Below are positions 8,209-16,065 of a stretch of DNA of 21,834 nt, one piece after another. The DNA comes from Collinsella sp. (GTDB taxonomy: Bacteria > Actinomycetota > Coriobacteriia > Coriobacteriales > Coriobacteriaceae). Position numbers and translations under genes: made by a program. Within the stretch, counting starts at the first letter, position 1, and every line of letters begins with the position of its first letter. Below the pieces are notes generated by a model that was given only the letters and a program-made list of their open reading frames with translations, had not been told where the DNA came from and made no database searches. Location: the NCBI GenBank assembly GCA_019414465.1, contig DXLY01000029.1:1-21834 (forward strand), given 5' to 3'.

Positions 8209-8646
8209 ATGAAAGCACTCGTCATCAACGGTCCCAACCTCAACATGCTCGGCATTCGCGAGCCGGGCATCTATGGCAGCGACAACTACGACCGCTTAGT
8301 GCAGATCTGCCAGGAAGCGGGCGCCGCACAAGGCTTCGACAAGGTCGAGGTCTTCCAGTCTAACCACGAAGGCAGCATCGTCGACAAGATCCAGGAGGCC
8401 TACGGCAAGGTCGACGGCATAGTCATCAACCCGGCGGCATACACGCATACGAGTGTGGCAATCCTCGATGCCCTCAAGGCCGTCGCCATCCCTGCCGTCG
8501 AGGTACACATCAGCGCCGTAGAGACGCGCGAGGACTTCCGCCAGGTGAGCTACGCCCGCTTGGCCTGCTTCGCCACCATCACCGGCGAAGGCCTCCAAGG
8601 CTACGCCCACGCGTTGGAGCTGCTGAAAAAGCATCTCGAAAAGTAA
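8209..8646 (+). CDS. aroQ: 3-dehydroquinate dehydratase, type II
   Basis: Third shikimate step: dehydrates 3-dehydroquinate to 3-dehydroshikimate through an enolate; a small dodecameric flavodoxin-fold enzyme. The 145-residue length is typical. Motifs seen are NGPNLNMLGIREPGIYG (8-24, including the catalytic Tyr loop), FQSNHEGSIVDKI, INPAAYTHTSVA and VEVHISAVETREDFR with the catalytic His. The start at 8209 has AAAGGAAG just upstream; the frame is open further 5' but that stretch lies over aroK and the hairpin. It is separated from the rest of the operon by that hairpin and closed by a terminator. Confidence 0.95.
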   Translation: MKALVINGPNLNMLGIREPGIYGSDNYDRLVQICQEAGAAQGFDKVEVFQSNHEGSIVDKIQEAYGKVDGIVINPAAYTHTSVAILDALKAVAIPAVEVHISAVETREDFRQVSYARLACFATITGEGLQGYAHALELLKKHLEK

Positions 8647-8672
8647 GCCTGCAACACTACCGAATAAATGAC

Positions 8673-8706
8673 AGCGGGGAGAACCAACTTGGTCCTCCCC
8701 GCTTTT
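8673..8706 (+). terminator. Intrinsic terminator after aroQ
   Basis: AGCGGGGAG (8673-8681) pairs with CTCCCCGCT (8695-8703). The inner ACC/GGT pairs continue the stem across one A-C mismatch, and the loop is AACTT. TTT follows. It ends the aro operon just before the convergent acyltransferase stop at 8709. Confidence 0.8.
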
Positions 8707-8708
8707 AA

Positions 8709-9695
8709 TTACGCCTTCTTGATCACGTACGCCAATCCAATATCGCAGGCGCATCGCACAATTGACGCGAAGAGCCACGATGCTGGCAGCGTCATAAGCA
8801 GAGGCATGGTCTGCCAAGGAATAAACCAATCGACCGCGTGGATTGCAAAGATGGCAAGACTGGCCTGTCCGCAGAACACGAGCGCTTGTTCAAAGGACCC
8901 CAAAACCGGCACGTCTTTCAACTTCTCCAGCGCTATGGAAACCCAGCACACGCAGTAGCTGCCGGCAAGAGCGGCAACTGTCGCAACCACAAACCCATCC
9001 ACGCGGCGGCTCGAAAGCTCAAGCCCACTCAGCGCGGCAAGGACAAGCCAAGCGACACCGACTCCAATAAACAGCAGGGGCTTGCCCACGCTCGGCTCGA
9101 GCCCCCTTTGGCGTGCCGTATAGCCAACCCACATCAGCAGCACAATATAGCAGCTCAGATCCAAATCGAGCGGCAGGTAAACACCAAAATAGCGAGACAC
9201 GCTCAAACCGCAAAAGGCAATCGCGGCACAGACAACGCCCTGCCAAACAGCCCCAATCCCGTGGCGATCAAACAGCCGCACAAGTACATTAAACAGTAGG
9301 CGCGACGTAAACAGCGCCGCTAGAAACCATGCCATGCCAACGGCGGCAACACCAAACCCAGGCACATCAACGCCAGAGGCAAACAGAATCGTCTCAAGTT
9401 CCGCAACCAGCGTACCGCCCGTCAAAGAAGCGCCGCTCATCAAAAAAGTCGGCATCTGCCACGCCAAGGCAAGAACAAGATATGGCACCAGAAGACGCGG
9501 CACCGATCCGCTCAGCAGCTCGCGCCACGGCTTCGGCCTAAACGTATACCCGGCAAGAAAAAAGAACACCGGCATGTGAAACGAGAAGATCGCGTGCCGC
9601 AAGGGAGAAGGATTTGGGACGGTGTGCCCCACAATGACCAAAATCATTGCAATCCCCTTTGCAATATCGATCCAGTCGAGCCTTTTGTTTCCCAT
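8709..9695 (-). CDS. Membrane acyltransferase (acyltransferase-3 family)
   Basis: A 328-residue multi-spanning membrane protein with about ten hydrophobic segments. The N-terminal part reads DWIDIAKGIAMILVIVGHT, and the next segment FHMPVFFFLAGYTFRPK; the conserved His of GHT and the FHMPVFFFLAGY stretch are hallmarks of the acyltransferase-3 family, close to fucose 4-O-acetylase-like proteins. Such enzymes usually O-acetylate surface sugars; the substrate here cannot be read. The ATG at 9695 is preferred over a GTG nine codons upstream because it has GAAGGG six bases before it. It converges with aroQ and follows the tRNA-Arg terminator. The nearby polysaccharide export and rhamnose genes make a surface glycan role plausible. 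Confidence 0.85.
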   Translation of the reverse strand: MGNKRLDWIDIAKGIAMILVIVGHTVPNPSPLRHAIFSFHMPVFFFLAGYTFRPKPWRELLSGSVPRLLVPYLVLALAWQMPTFLMSGASLTGGTLVAELETILFASGVDVPGFGVAAVGMAWFLAALFTSRLLFNVLVRLFDRHGIGAVWQGVVCAAIAFCGLSVSRYFGVYLPLDLDLSCYIVLLMWVGYTARQRGLEPSVGKPLLFIGVGVAWLVLAALSGLELSSRRVDGFVVATVAALAGSYCVCWVSIALEKLKDVPVLGSFEQALVFCGQASLAIFAIHAVDWFIPWQTMPLLMTLPASWLFASIVRCACDIGLAYVIKKA

Positions 9696-9728
9696 GGCGA
9701 ACCCTTCAAAACCGCAGCACACAAGATG

Positions 9729-9759
9729 AAAAAAGCCCAGACCACCAAGCGGTCCGGGC
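9729..9759 (-). terminator. Intrinsic terminator downstream of tRNA-Arg
   Basis: Reading the minus strand, GCCCGGACC (9759-9751) pairs with GGTCTGGGC (9743-9735) with one G-T pair and a 7-base loop, followed by six T residues (9734-9729). It lies 11 bases past the tRNA 3' end and points the same way as the tRNA. Confidence 0.88.
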
Positions 9760-9770
9760 TTAATAAACGA

Positions 9771-9848
9771 TGGTGCTCCATGGCGGATTCGAACCGTCGA
9801 CCTTGGGATTAGAAGTCCCCTGCTCTATCCAACTGAGCTAATGGAGCA
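9771..9848 (-). tRNA. tRNA-Arg (anticodon TCT)
   Basis: The minus strand folds as a tRNA. The acceptor stem TGCTCCA/TGGAGCA has seven pairs; the D arm is AGCTCAGTTGGATAGAGC. The anticodon loop CTTCTAA carries TCT, the T arm has GGTTCGAATCC, and CCA is encoded at 9773-9771. It reads AGA and AGG arginine codons, which are rare in the flanking GC-rich genes. Without CCA the gene is 9774-9848. Confidence 0.96.
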
Positions 9849-9893
9849 TATAACCGCACACCCAAGCAAGCGCAAGCCTGTCAGGCGCAAGTA

Positions 9894-9899
9894 ATTATA
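9894..9899 (-). promoter_or_regulatory. Possible -10 box for tRNA-Arg
   Basis: Minus-strand TATAAT is an exact -10 consensus about 45 bases upstream of the tRNA 5' end. The matching -35 position (about 9917-9922, inside the end of the ABC ATPase gene) is a poor match, so the tRNA may instead be read through from the exporter operon; no terminator is seen between them. Confidence 0.35.
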
Positions 9900-9901
9900 A
9901 C

Positions 9902-10669
9902 CTAGTTGAACTGCTCGCGGTACGCCTTGCAGACCTCATCGACCGGGCCATCCATGCGAAGGTCACCCTTCTCAATCCAAACGGCACGCTGGCAGATGCG
10001 CTCAACCTGCTCCATGGAGTGCGAAACGAACAGAACCGTCACGTCGCCGCTCTGGATAAAGTGCTGGATGCGGGCCTCGCACTTCTGCTGGAAGAACACA
10101 TCACCGACGGACAGCGTCTCGTCAACGATCAGAATATCGGGCTCGGTAATCGTCGCGATTGCAAAGGCAATACGCGCAACCATGCCCGAGGAGAAGTTCT
10201 TAAGCGGCATGTCGACAAAGTTCTGAAGCTCAGCGAACTCGATAATGCCGTCAAAGTTGACGTCGATGAACTCCTTGGTATAGCCGAGCAGGGCGCCGTT
10301 CAGATAGATGTTCTCGCGGGCGGTCAGCTCGGGATCAAAGCCGGCACCAAGCTCAATCAGCGGCGCGATGTTACCGTGCACCTTAACGCTGCCCTCGCTT
10401 GGCTCAAGCACGCCAGCGATAATCTTGAGCATCGTAGACTTGCCGGAGCCATTGGTGCCAACCAGACCCACGACCTCGCCACGATGAATATCAAACGAAA
10501 TATGCTTAAGCGCCCTAAACTCCTCAAAGAACAACTCGTGCTTGGCAAGCTTGATGAAGTACTCCTTGAGGTTGGTCAGCGACTCGGACGCCATGTTAAA
10601 GATCATGGTGACGTCGTCGACCTCGACAGCCAGAGGCTGCTCGCTGTAATCAACAACAGATTCAGTCAT
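9902..10669 (-). CDS. Polysaccharide ABC exporter, ATPase subunit (Wzt/TagH-like)
   Basis: ATPase of an exporter for a lipid-linked polysaccharide or teichoic-acid-type polymer. The 255-residue protein has Walker A GTNGSGKST (71-79), a signature FSSGM (159-163, the variant common in Wzt/TagH proteins rather than LSGGQ), Walker B LIVDE (180-184) and the switch His in VSHS (about 217). An N-terminal stretch of about 50 residues before the core (FNMASESLTNLKEYFIK) is typical of this subfamily. It lacks the C-terminal carbohydrate-binding domain found in some Wzt proteins, so recognition of a modified chain end is not expected. The ATG at 10669 is chosen (GGAG seven bases upstream) over the adjacent GTG. 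Its start lies 11 bases past the permease stop, so the two are one operon. Confidence 0.93.
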   Translation of the reverse strand: MTESVVDYSEQPLAVEVDDVTMIFNMASESLTNLKEYFIKLAKHELFFEEFRALKHISFDIHRGEVVGLVGTNGSGKSTMLKIIAGVLEPSEGSVKVHGNIAPLIELGAGFDPELTARENIYLNGALLGYTKEFIDVNFDGIIEFAELQNFVDMPLKNFSSGMVARIAFAIATITEPDILIVDETLSVGDVFFQQKCEARIQHFIQSGDVTVLFVSHSMEQVERICQRAVWIEKGDLRMDGPVDEVCKAYREQFN

Positions 10670-10680
10670 CACAGCACTCC

Positions 10681-11526
10681 TTAGATGTAGAGGATGAACT
10701 TGCGCTCGGACTTATGGAACACGGTATAGCCAATAACAAGCGCAAGGACCGCCCAAGCAGCGCACATACCAAACGTCATAAGCGAGGGCGTAGTTTGGAA
10801 CAGAAAGATATCGCGCATAAACTGCAGGTAGTTGTACATGGGGTTCGCATACATCAAGATACGCACGAGATGCGGCATTTGCGCAATATAGTCAGTCGTC
10901 CAGAAGATGGGCGTAATATAAGTCCACGCCGTAATGACTACGCTCCACAGATGCATAACGTCGCGGAAAAAGACCGTAAGGGCAGAGAGCATCATGCCCA
11001 GGCCCATGCAGAAGCACATAAGCAGCAGCAGGCAAACCGGCAGCAGAATCAGGTGCCAAGAAGGCATAACGCGGAACCACAGCATGACGATGGCGACGGC
11101 GACCAGCGAGAAGGCAAAGTTCACCAGCGAGAAAAGCACTTTCTGCACCGGGAAGACCCAGCGGTGCACCTTAACCTTCTTGAGCAGAGGGGCAGCACCC
11201 ACGATCGACGTTAGGGCCTGGTTCGTGGACTCGGACATGACGGCAAAGGTAACGTTACCCACGATCAAGTACAGCGGGTACATCTCGGGCGTCATTGATC
11301 CATTGCGGCCCTGGCCAAAAATCGTCGAGAACACGATGGCCATGACGATCATCATCAGCAGCGGGTTGAGAACCGACCATGCGACGCCCAGAACGCTACG
11401 GCGATACTTGATCTTAAAATCCTTGGTAACCAGCTGACGAAGGATAAACGCATCCTTCTCAAATTCGTTCTTAGCAAACGTCGCAGGCAGACTGCGAGTT
11501 TCTTGTTGCTTTGTCTGATCCGACAC
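10681..11526 (-). CDS. Polysaccharide ABC exporter, permease subunit (Wzm/TagG-like)
   Basis: Membrane partner of the ATPase downstream. The 281-residue protein is an ABC-2-type permease: a cytoplasmic N-terminus with TKDFKIKYRRSVLGVAWSVL (about 34-53), the usual entry motif of Wzm/TagG proteins. About six hydrophobic segments follow, then the late ANPMYNYLQFMRDI motif and a charged C-terminus (HKSERKFILYI). The frame is open further upstream, but a GTG at 11526 lies eight bases after a strong AAAGGAG and is taken as the start. The polymer exported is not shown by sequence; rhamnose genes nearby suggest a rhamnose-containing glycan. Confidence 0.9.
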   Translation of the reverse strand: MSDQTKQQETRSLPATFAKNEFEKDAFILRQLVTKDFKIKYRRSVLGVAWSVLNPLLMMIVMAIVFSTIFGQGRNGSMTPEMYPLYLIVGNVTFAVMSESTNQALTSIVGAAPLLKKVKVHRWVFPVQKVLFSLVNFAFSLVAVAIVMLWFRVMPSWHLILLPVCLLLLMCFCMGLGMMLSALTVFFRDVMHLWSVVITAWTYITPIFWTTDYIAQMPHLVRILMYANPMYNYLQFMRDIFLFQTTPSLMTFGMCAAWAVLALVIGYTVFHKSERKFILYI

Positions 11527-11686
11527 GGATGCAACTCCTTTACTCGTAATCGTTGACAAACGAACAGTATAGACCCGACGGCCATGCAAACGATTCGCGC
11601 AACAAAACTGGAGAACTAACCCACATCTTAGGATGCCAAGCCCAAACGGCTATACTTTCAAGGATTGAATGTATAAGGAGCATTGA
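11527..11686. promoter_or_regulatory. Divergent promoter region, exporter versus glycosyltransferase operon
   Basis: A 160-bp region between divergent genes. On the + strand, TTAGGA (11628-11633), a 17-base spacer and TATACT (11651-11656) form a reasonable promoter for the glycosyltransferases. On the - strand, TATACT (11571-11566) could serve the permease but has no clear -35. AAGGAG at 11675-11680 is the ribosome binding site of the + strand gene. Confidence 0.45.
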
Positions 11687-12658
11687 GTGAATTCTGAATC
11701 CATCGCCGTCATCATCCCCTGCTACAACGAAGCGCTCACGATCGGCAAAGTCATCGACGACTTTCACCGCGAGCTTCCGCAAGCGACGGTCTATGTCTAT
11801 GACAACAACTCGTCGGACGATACCTCACGCATCGCCACCGAACACGGCGCCACGGTCCGCTTTGAGCCCCGTCAGGGAAAGGGCAACGTATGCCGCCAGA
11901 TGTTTCGCGACATCGACGCCGATTGCTACCTGATGGTCGACGGAGACGACACCTACCCCGCCGAGGCGTCCAAAGCCCTCTGCGAGCCCATCCTTAACGG
12001 CACAGCCGACATGACCGTAGGCGATCTTCTCTCAAATGGCACCTATGCCGAGGAAAACAAGCGTGCCTTCCACGGCTTTGGTAATAATTTGGTCCGCTCC
12101 ATGATCAAGTGGATCTATGGCTACAGCTTCGATGACGTCATGACCGGCTACCGCGCCATGAGCCGCCCGTTCGTTAAAACCTTCCCTGTGCTTTCCGAGG
12201 GCTTCCAGATCGAAACCGAGCTCTCGATCCACGCCGTCGACCACCGCTGGCGCATCAAAGATGTGCCCATCGAGTACCGCGACCGTCCGGAAGGTTCCGA
12301 GTCCAAGCTCAATACCGTGAGCGACGGCATTAAAGTCGTTGCGATGATCGGCACGCTGTTCAAGGACTACCGCCCGCTGAAGTTCTTCAGCCTCGTCGCG
12401 CTTCTGTTTGCGGTGATCGGCCTCGCCTTGGGCATGCCCATCGTTGTCGAGTATTTCCAGACCGGCCTCGTTCCGCGCTTCCCCACCGCCATGCTCGCCG
12501 CGTCGTTTATGTTCCTGTGCGGTCTGAGCCTTGCGACCGGCTTCATCCTCGATTCCGTGGCAAAGGTCGAAAAAAAGCAGTGGGAGGTCAACGTGTACAG
12601 CAAATACGCCTACGACGACCAGCCCGGCCACCCTACTTCCAAGCCAAGCGAGAGGTAA
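11687..12658 (+). CDS. GT2 glycosyltransferase, dolichol-phosphate-mannose-synthase-like, membrane anchored
   Basis: A 323-residue family 2 glycosyltransferase. The GT-A domain occupies about 1-215, with IAVIIPCYNEALTIGKVI (6-23), VYDNNSSDDT (38-47), the metal-binding DGD (85-87) and MTGYRAMSRPF. Two hydrophobic segments near the C-terminus (about 236-256 and 272-295) anchor it in the membrane. The family usually moves a sugar from a nucleotide donor to a polyprenyl phosphate carrier on the inner face; which sugar is unknown. It starts at GTG (11687), supported by AAGGAG six bases upstream and by family alignment. First gene of a three-gene operon; the next gene begins 6 bases after its stop. 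Confidence 0.9.
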   Translation: MNSESIAVIIPCYNEALTIGKVIDDFHRELPQATVYVYDNNSSDDTSRIATEHGATVRFEPRQGKGNVCRQMFRDIDADCYLMVDGDDTYPAEASKALCEPILNGTADMTVGDLLSNGTYAEENKRAFHGFGNNLVRSMIKWIYGYSFDDVMTGYRAMSRPFVKTFPVLSEGFQIETELSIHAVDHRWRIKDVPIEYRDRPEGSESKLNTVSDGIKVVAMIGTLFKDYRPLKFFSLVALLFAVIGLALGMPIVVEYFQTGLVPRFPTAMLAASFMFLCGLSLATGFILDSVAKVEKKQWEVNVYSKYAYDDQPGHPTSKPSER

Positions 12659-12664
12659 ACCACC

Positions 12665-13633
12665 ATGCCGCTCATCTCCATCGTCGTACCGAGTTACAAC
12701 GAGCAGGAATCACTTCCGATCTTTCTCAAAGAGCTCGATGGCGTCGTTCGCATCATGACCCGGCAAGACCCCGGCATCTCCTTTGAAGCCGTCCTCATCG
12801 ACGATGGCTCGGCAGACAAAACGCTCGCCGTCATGAAGGCGGAAGCCGCGGCGGCGCATCCATACGCCATCCGCTGGCACTCTTTCTCGCGCAACTTTGG
12901 CAAGGAGGCGGCACTACTCGCCGGACTCCAGCACGCAAAGGGCGACTATGTCGCCACCATGGATGCCGACATGCAGGACCCGCCCTCGCTCCTGCCGCAG
13001 ATGTACGAAATCTTGCAGACCGAAGACTACGATAACGTCGCCACACGCAGGACCACCCGCGAAGGCGAGCCTCCCATCAGGTCGTTCTGTGCCCGTATGT
13101 TCTACAAGATCATCAACCGCATTTCCAAGGCCGACATCGTCGACGGAGCACGCGATTTTAGGCTCATGAAGCGACCTATGGTCAACGCCATCATCTCCAT
13201 GGGCGAATACAACCGATTCTCCAAGGGCATTTACGGCTGGGTGGGCTTCAAGACCAAATGGCTCCCCTACGTAAACGTCAACCGCGTCGCGGGCGAGACC
13301 AAGTGGAGCTTTTGGTCGCTGCTCCTCTATTCCATCGACGGCATCGTCGCGTTTTCCACGGCGCCGCTCTCCCTCGCCGCCCTCACGGGTATCGTCTTCT
13401 GCCTCATCGCCATCATGGGATTTATCGTCATCCTGGTCAAAACGCTTGTTTGGGGCGATCCCGTAGGCGGATGGCCCTCCCTTGCCTGCCTCATTACGCT
13501 GTTTGGCGGCATGCAGCTCCTGTGCCTGGGAATCATTGGCGAGTACCTAGCAAAAGCCTACTTGGAGGCCAAGCACCGCCCCATCTATATCATTCGAGAA
13601 TCCAACGAGGAATCTGATGACACGGCCCAATAA
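12665..13633 (+). CDS. GT2 glycosyltransferase, GtrB/CsbB-like polyprenyl-phosphate sugar transferase
   Basis: A 322-residue protein with an N-terminal GT-A domain: ISIVVPSYNEQESLPIFL (4-21), LIDDGSADKT (44-53), SRNFGKEAALLAGL (75-88), catalytic MDADMQDPP (99-107) and the family GARDFRLM. Two C-terminal membrane segments (about 230-260 and 270-297) follow. This is the layout of bactoprenol glucosyltransferases such as GtrB, and of CsbB in Bacillus. They load glucose or N-acetylglucosamine on undecaprenyl phosphate. Its last 17 bases overlap the YfhO-family gene, implying coupled translation. In Bacillus and Listeria, CsbB-type enzymes work with YfhO-type proteins, which supports the pairing. 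The sugar identity is not shown. Confidence 0.9.
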   Translation: MPLISIVVPSYNEQESLPIFLKELDGVVRIMTRQDPGISFEAVLIDDGSADKTLAVMKAEAAAAHPYAIRWHSFSRNFGKEAALLAGLQHAKGDYVATMDADMQDPPSLLPQMYEILQTEDYDNVATRRTTREGEPPIRSFCARMFYKIINRISKADIVDGARDFRLMKRPMVNAIISMGEYNRFSKGIYGWVGFKTKWLPYVNVNRVAGETKWSFWSLLLYSIDGIVAFSTAPLSLAALTGIVFCLIAIMGFIVILVKTLVWGDPVGGWPSLACLITLFGGMQLLCLGIIGEYLAKAYLEAKHRPIYIIRESNEESDDTAQ

Positions 13634-16028
13634 CAGCACGCTCAAGAATGTGGCGTTCTACGCCGCCTGCTTCACGTTTCCCATCGCATTTTTTGTCGCA
13701 CTTGCAGAGGCGGGGCATGTCTACCCCTTTGGCGACAACTCGTTTCTCACCAACGATCTCAAATACCAATACATCGACTTCTTCGCGTGGTTTCGCCGCG
13801 TCCTTTTAGGCGAGGCAAACCTTCGCTATTCCTTCTCACAGGGCCTCGGTATGAACACATGGGGGCTCTATAGCTACTACCTCGCCAGCCCCTTCAACCT
13901 GCTCTGCGTGCTGTTTCCCGCAGACAAGCTGACGCTCTTCGTATTTGCCATAACCGCGCTCAAGCTTGGCTGCATCCACATCAGCAGCGCTTGGTATGTG
14001 CAAAAGCGCTTTGACCTTTCCAAGCCCGCCGCATTCTTGCTATCCCTCTCGTTCACGTTTTGCAGCTGGACCATCAGCAACCTGCGCAACCCACTCTGGA
14101 TTGATTGCCTGATCCTGCTGCCCATCTGCGCCTACGGATGCCACGAGCTCATCCGCAAGCAGTGCATGATCCGCCTCGTCATCACAACGGCGCTCAATGT
14201 CATGTTCTGCTGGTATACGGCCTACATCAGCATCCTGTTCCTCTGCATCTTCGTATTGGTCGAATTTGTCGATTATGTTGCAGAAGAAGGTTTTAGCTGG
14301 AAGCTCATGCTCGATCGGGCCCTGCGATTCGCAGGCGCCATCGTGCTCGGGCTACTTCTGTCCGCTTGGACCTTTTTGCCGACCATCCTTGCCATGTCCA
14401 AGGGCGGCCCCGTCCTAGCCCTCGGGCCGCTGCTTAAAACCAGCCTCAAATCGCTCATCAGGGGCTTTCTCCCTGGCATGTGGGTGAACAACGATAGTAC
14501 ACCGCAGTTCTATTGCGGCGTCATCATGATGCTGCTCGCGGTGAGCCTGCTGTTTAACCGCACGGTTTCGATCAAGACACGCATCGCAACGCTCGTCGTC
14601 ACGATAATCCTGGTCGCCAGCTCCGTTTTGAGCCCGCTCGAGTACATCTGGTGCGGCATGCGCGTGCCCAACGGATTCTATTCGCGCACGACTTTCTTGC
14701 TGAGCTTCTTTGCGCTGTGGGCAGCGGGCTATTCGTTGCAGGTGTTCGAGGGCCAGCCCAAATTTCGTCATGCCTATCGACCAGCCGTCGTATTACCAAT
14801 CCTGACAATCACCGCAATTGAGTTGTTTATCAACGCCCATGTGATGTGGAACCAACTGTACGCAGGCTATTCCGAAGAAGCCAACAGCACCTATGTCGCC
14901 ACCGCAACCAACACGATCACAGCCATTCAAGACCAGGATTCTGCGTCATTCTACCGCATCGATCGAACGACCACGCGTGCCGATAGCGCCGCCCTCAACG
15001 AAGGCCTAGCGCTTGGGTACAACCAGTTGTCTTCGTATTCGTCTGCCAACAACCCGCAGGCCATCGCACTGCTCAACTCCCTTGGATACAGCAGCGTCGG
15101 CGAATTCTCGACCCGTTATGCCGAGCCCATTCTCGCCGTCGATGCCCTATTGGGAGTTAAGTACGCCATTCCTGAAAACGCGCCTGCAGGATACGTTTCG
15201 GCCAAGACGAATCAGGCCGACTCCACAAGCTCGGTGTACGAGAACCCCTATGCGCTCAGCATTGGCGTCGCAGCCTCAAGCGATATCCAAAACAGCACGC
15301 TGAAGAGCGAGAACCCCTTCGAAAAGCAGAACGACCTCTACAGCAAAATCCTAGGCCGCAAGGTCGAGCTCTATACCAAGATCGAGGCCGCGAGCACGGA
15401 GAATAGCGATAGCTTAAAGCAATGGAGCGTTACTCTTCCGGCAAGCTCCATCGGGTATCTCTACATCAACAAAGATGCGACCGCCGGCAGTTATTGGCCC
15501 GTCGCCCTTACCATCGACCAGCGAGCAATCGAAAACGAGGCCTGGAGATTCGACAATAATATCCGCCAGATTGCGGATGCATCGGACACCCCGAGCCAGC
15601 ATACGGTGTCAATCGGAGTCGCAGAGGGCTATACAGACATGCCCCAAGACAATGAGCCGGTCTTTTACGCCCTCAATCTGGATGTTTTCGAGCAGATTAT
15701 TAACGAGCTTAAGGCGAGCGAGTTTATTACGACGGTTTTTGAGGACGGAAGGATCGAAGGCGAGTATACCGCCAAGGATGACGGCAACCTGCTGTTGAGC
15801 GTTCCGTACGATGAGGGCTGGAACGCAACGGTAAACGGAACCGCCGCAGAACTAACGCCCGCCGCCGATAAGGGCTTGTCGTCCCTTAACATGCAGAAAG
15901 GCGCGAATAAGATCGTGATGACCTACAAGACTCCGGGCGCCCTTGCGGGGCTTGCAGTGAGTCTGGCGACCGCCGCCGCCCTTGTTGCAGCGGGTCTATA
16001 CGCCAGGCATAAGAAAAGCCGCCGTTAA
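13617..16028 (+). CDS. YfhO-family membrane protein (putative GT-C glycosyltransferase)
   Basis: An 803-residue membrane protein. The N-terminal half has about ten hydrophobic segments and the family stretches NDLKYQYIDFFAWFRR (about 46-61) and YSFSQGLGMN. The second half (about 430-765) is mostly polar, likely extracytoplasmic, followed by one last membrane segment and a basic tail RHKKSRR. YfhO relatives in Bacillus and Listeria act as GT-C enzymes that move a sugar from undecaprenyl phosphate onto lipoteichoic acid on the outer face. Here the likely donor is the product of the upstream GT2 enzymes and the acceptor a surface polymer; that is inference. No GtcA-type small flippase is encoded beside it. 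The start at 13617 overlaps the previous gene, with GAGG upstream. The stop lies in the loop of a terminator. Confidence 0.88.
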   Translation: MTRPNNSTLKNVAFYAACFTFPIAFFVALAEAGHVYPFGDNSFLTNDLKYQYIDFFAWFRRVLLGEANLRYSFSQGLGMNTWGLYSYYLASPFNLLCVLFPADKLTLFVFAITALKLGCIHISSAWYVQKRFDLSKPAAFLLSLSFTFCSWTISNLRNPLWIDCLILLPICAYGCHELIRKQCMIRLVITTALNVMFCWYTAYISILFLCIFVLVEFVDYVAEEGFSWKLMLDRALRFAGAIVLGLLLSAWTFLPTILAMSKGGPVLALGPLLKTSLKSLIRGFLPGMWVNNDSTPQFYCGVIMMLLAVSLLFNRTVSIKTRIATLVVTIILVASSVLSPLEYIWCGMRVPNGFYSRTTFLLSFFALWAAGYSLQVFEGQPKFRHAYRPAVVLPILTITAIELFINAHVMWNQLYAGYSEEANSTYVATATNTITAIQDQDSASFYRIDRTTTRADSAALNEGLALGYNQLSSYSSANNPQAIALLNSLGYSSVGEFSTRYAEPILAVDALLGVKYAIPENAPAGYVSAKTNQADSTSSVYENPYALSIGVAASSDIQNSTLKSENPFEKQNDLYSKILGRKVELYTKIEAASTENSDSLKQWSVTLPASSIGYLYINKDATAGSYWPVALTIDQRAIENEAWRFDNNIRQIADASDTPSQHTVSIGVAEGYTDMPQDNEPVFYALNLDVFEQIINELKASEFITTVFEDGRIEGEYTAKDDGNLLLSVPYDEGWNATVNGTAAELTPAADKGLSSLNMQKGANKIVMTYKTPGALAGLAVSLATAAALVAAGLYARHKKSRR

Positions 16029-16044
16029 CAAGCGGCGGCTTTTT
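16014..16044. terminator. Bidirectional terminator between YfhO gene and rmlCD
   Basis: AAAAGCCGCCG (16014-16024) pairs with CGGCGGCTTTT (16033-16043) around an 8-base loop that contains the end of the YfhO stop codon. T residues follow on the + strand and the 5' A run gives T residues on the - strand, so it can end both convergent transcripts. Confidence 0.88.
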
Positions 16045-16065
16045 CTCTCGAAAAGTTAATAACGG

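Noticed and set aside
11553..11558. An exact TTGACA on the + strand in the divergent region.
   Set aside because: No -10 box lies 16-18 bases downstream; the better + strand promoter is TTAGGA/TATACT at 11628-11656.
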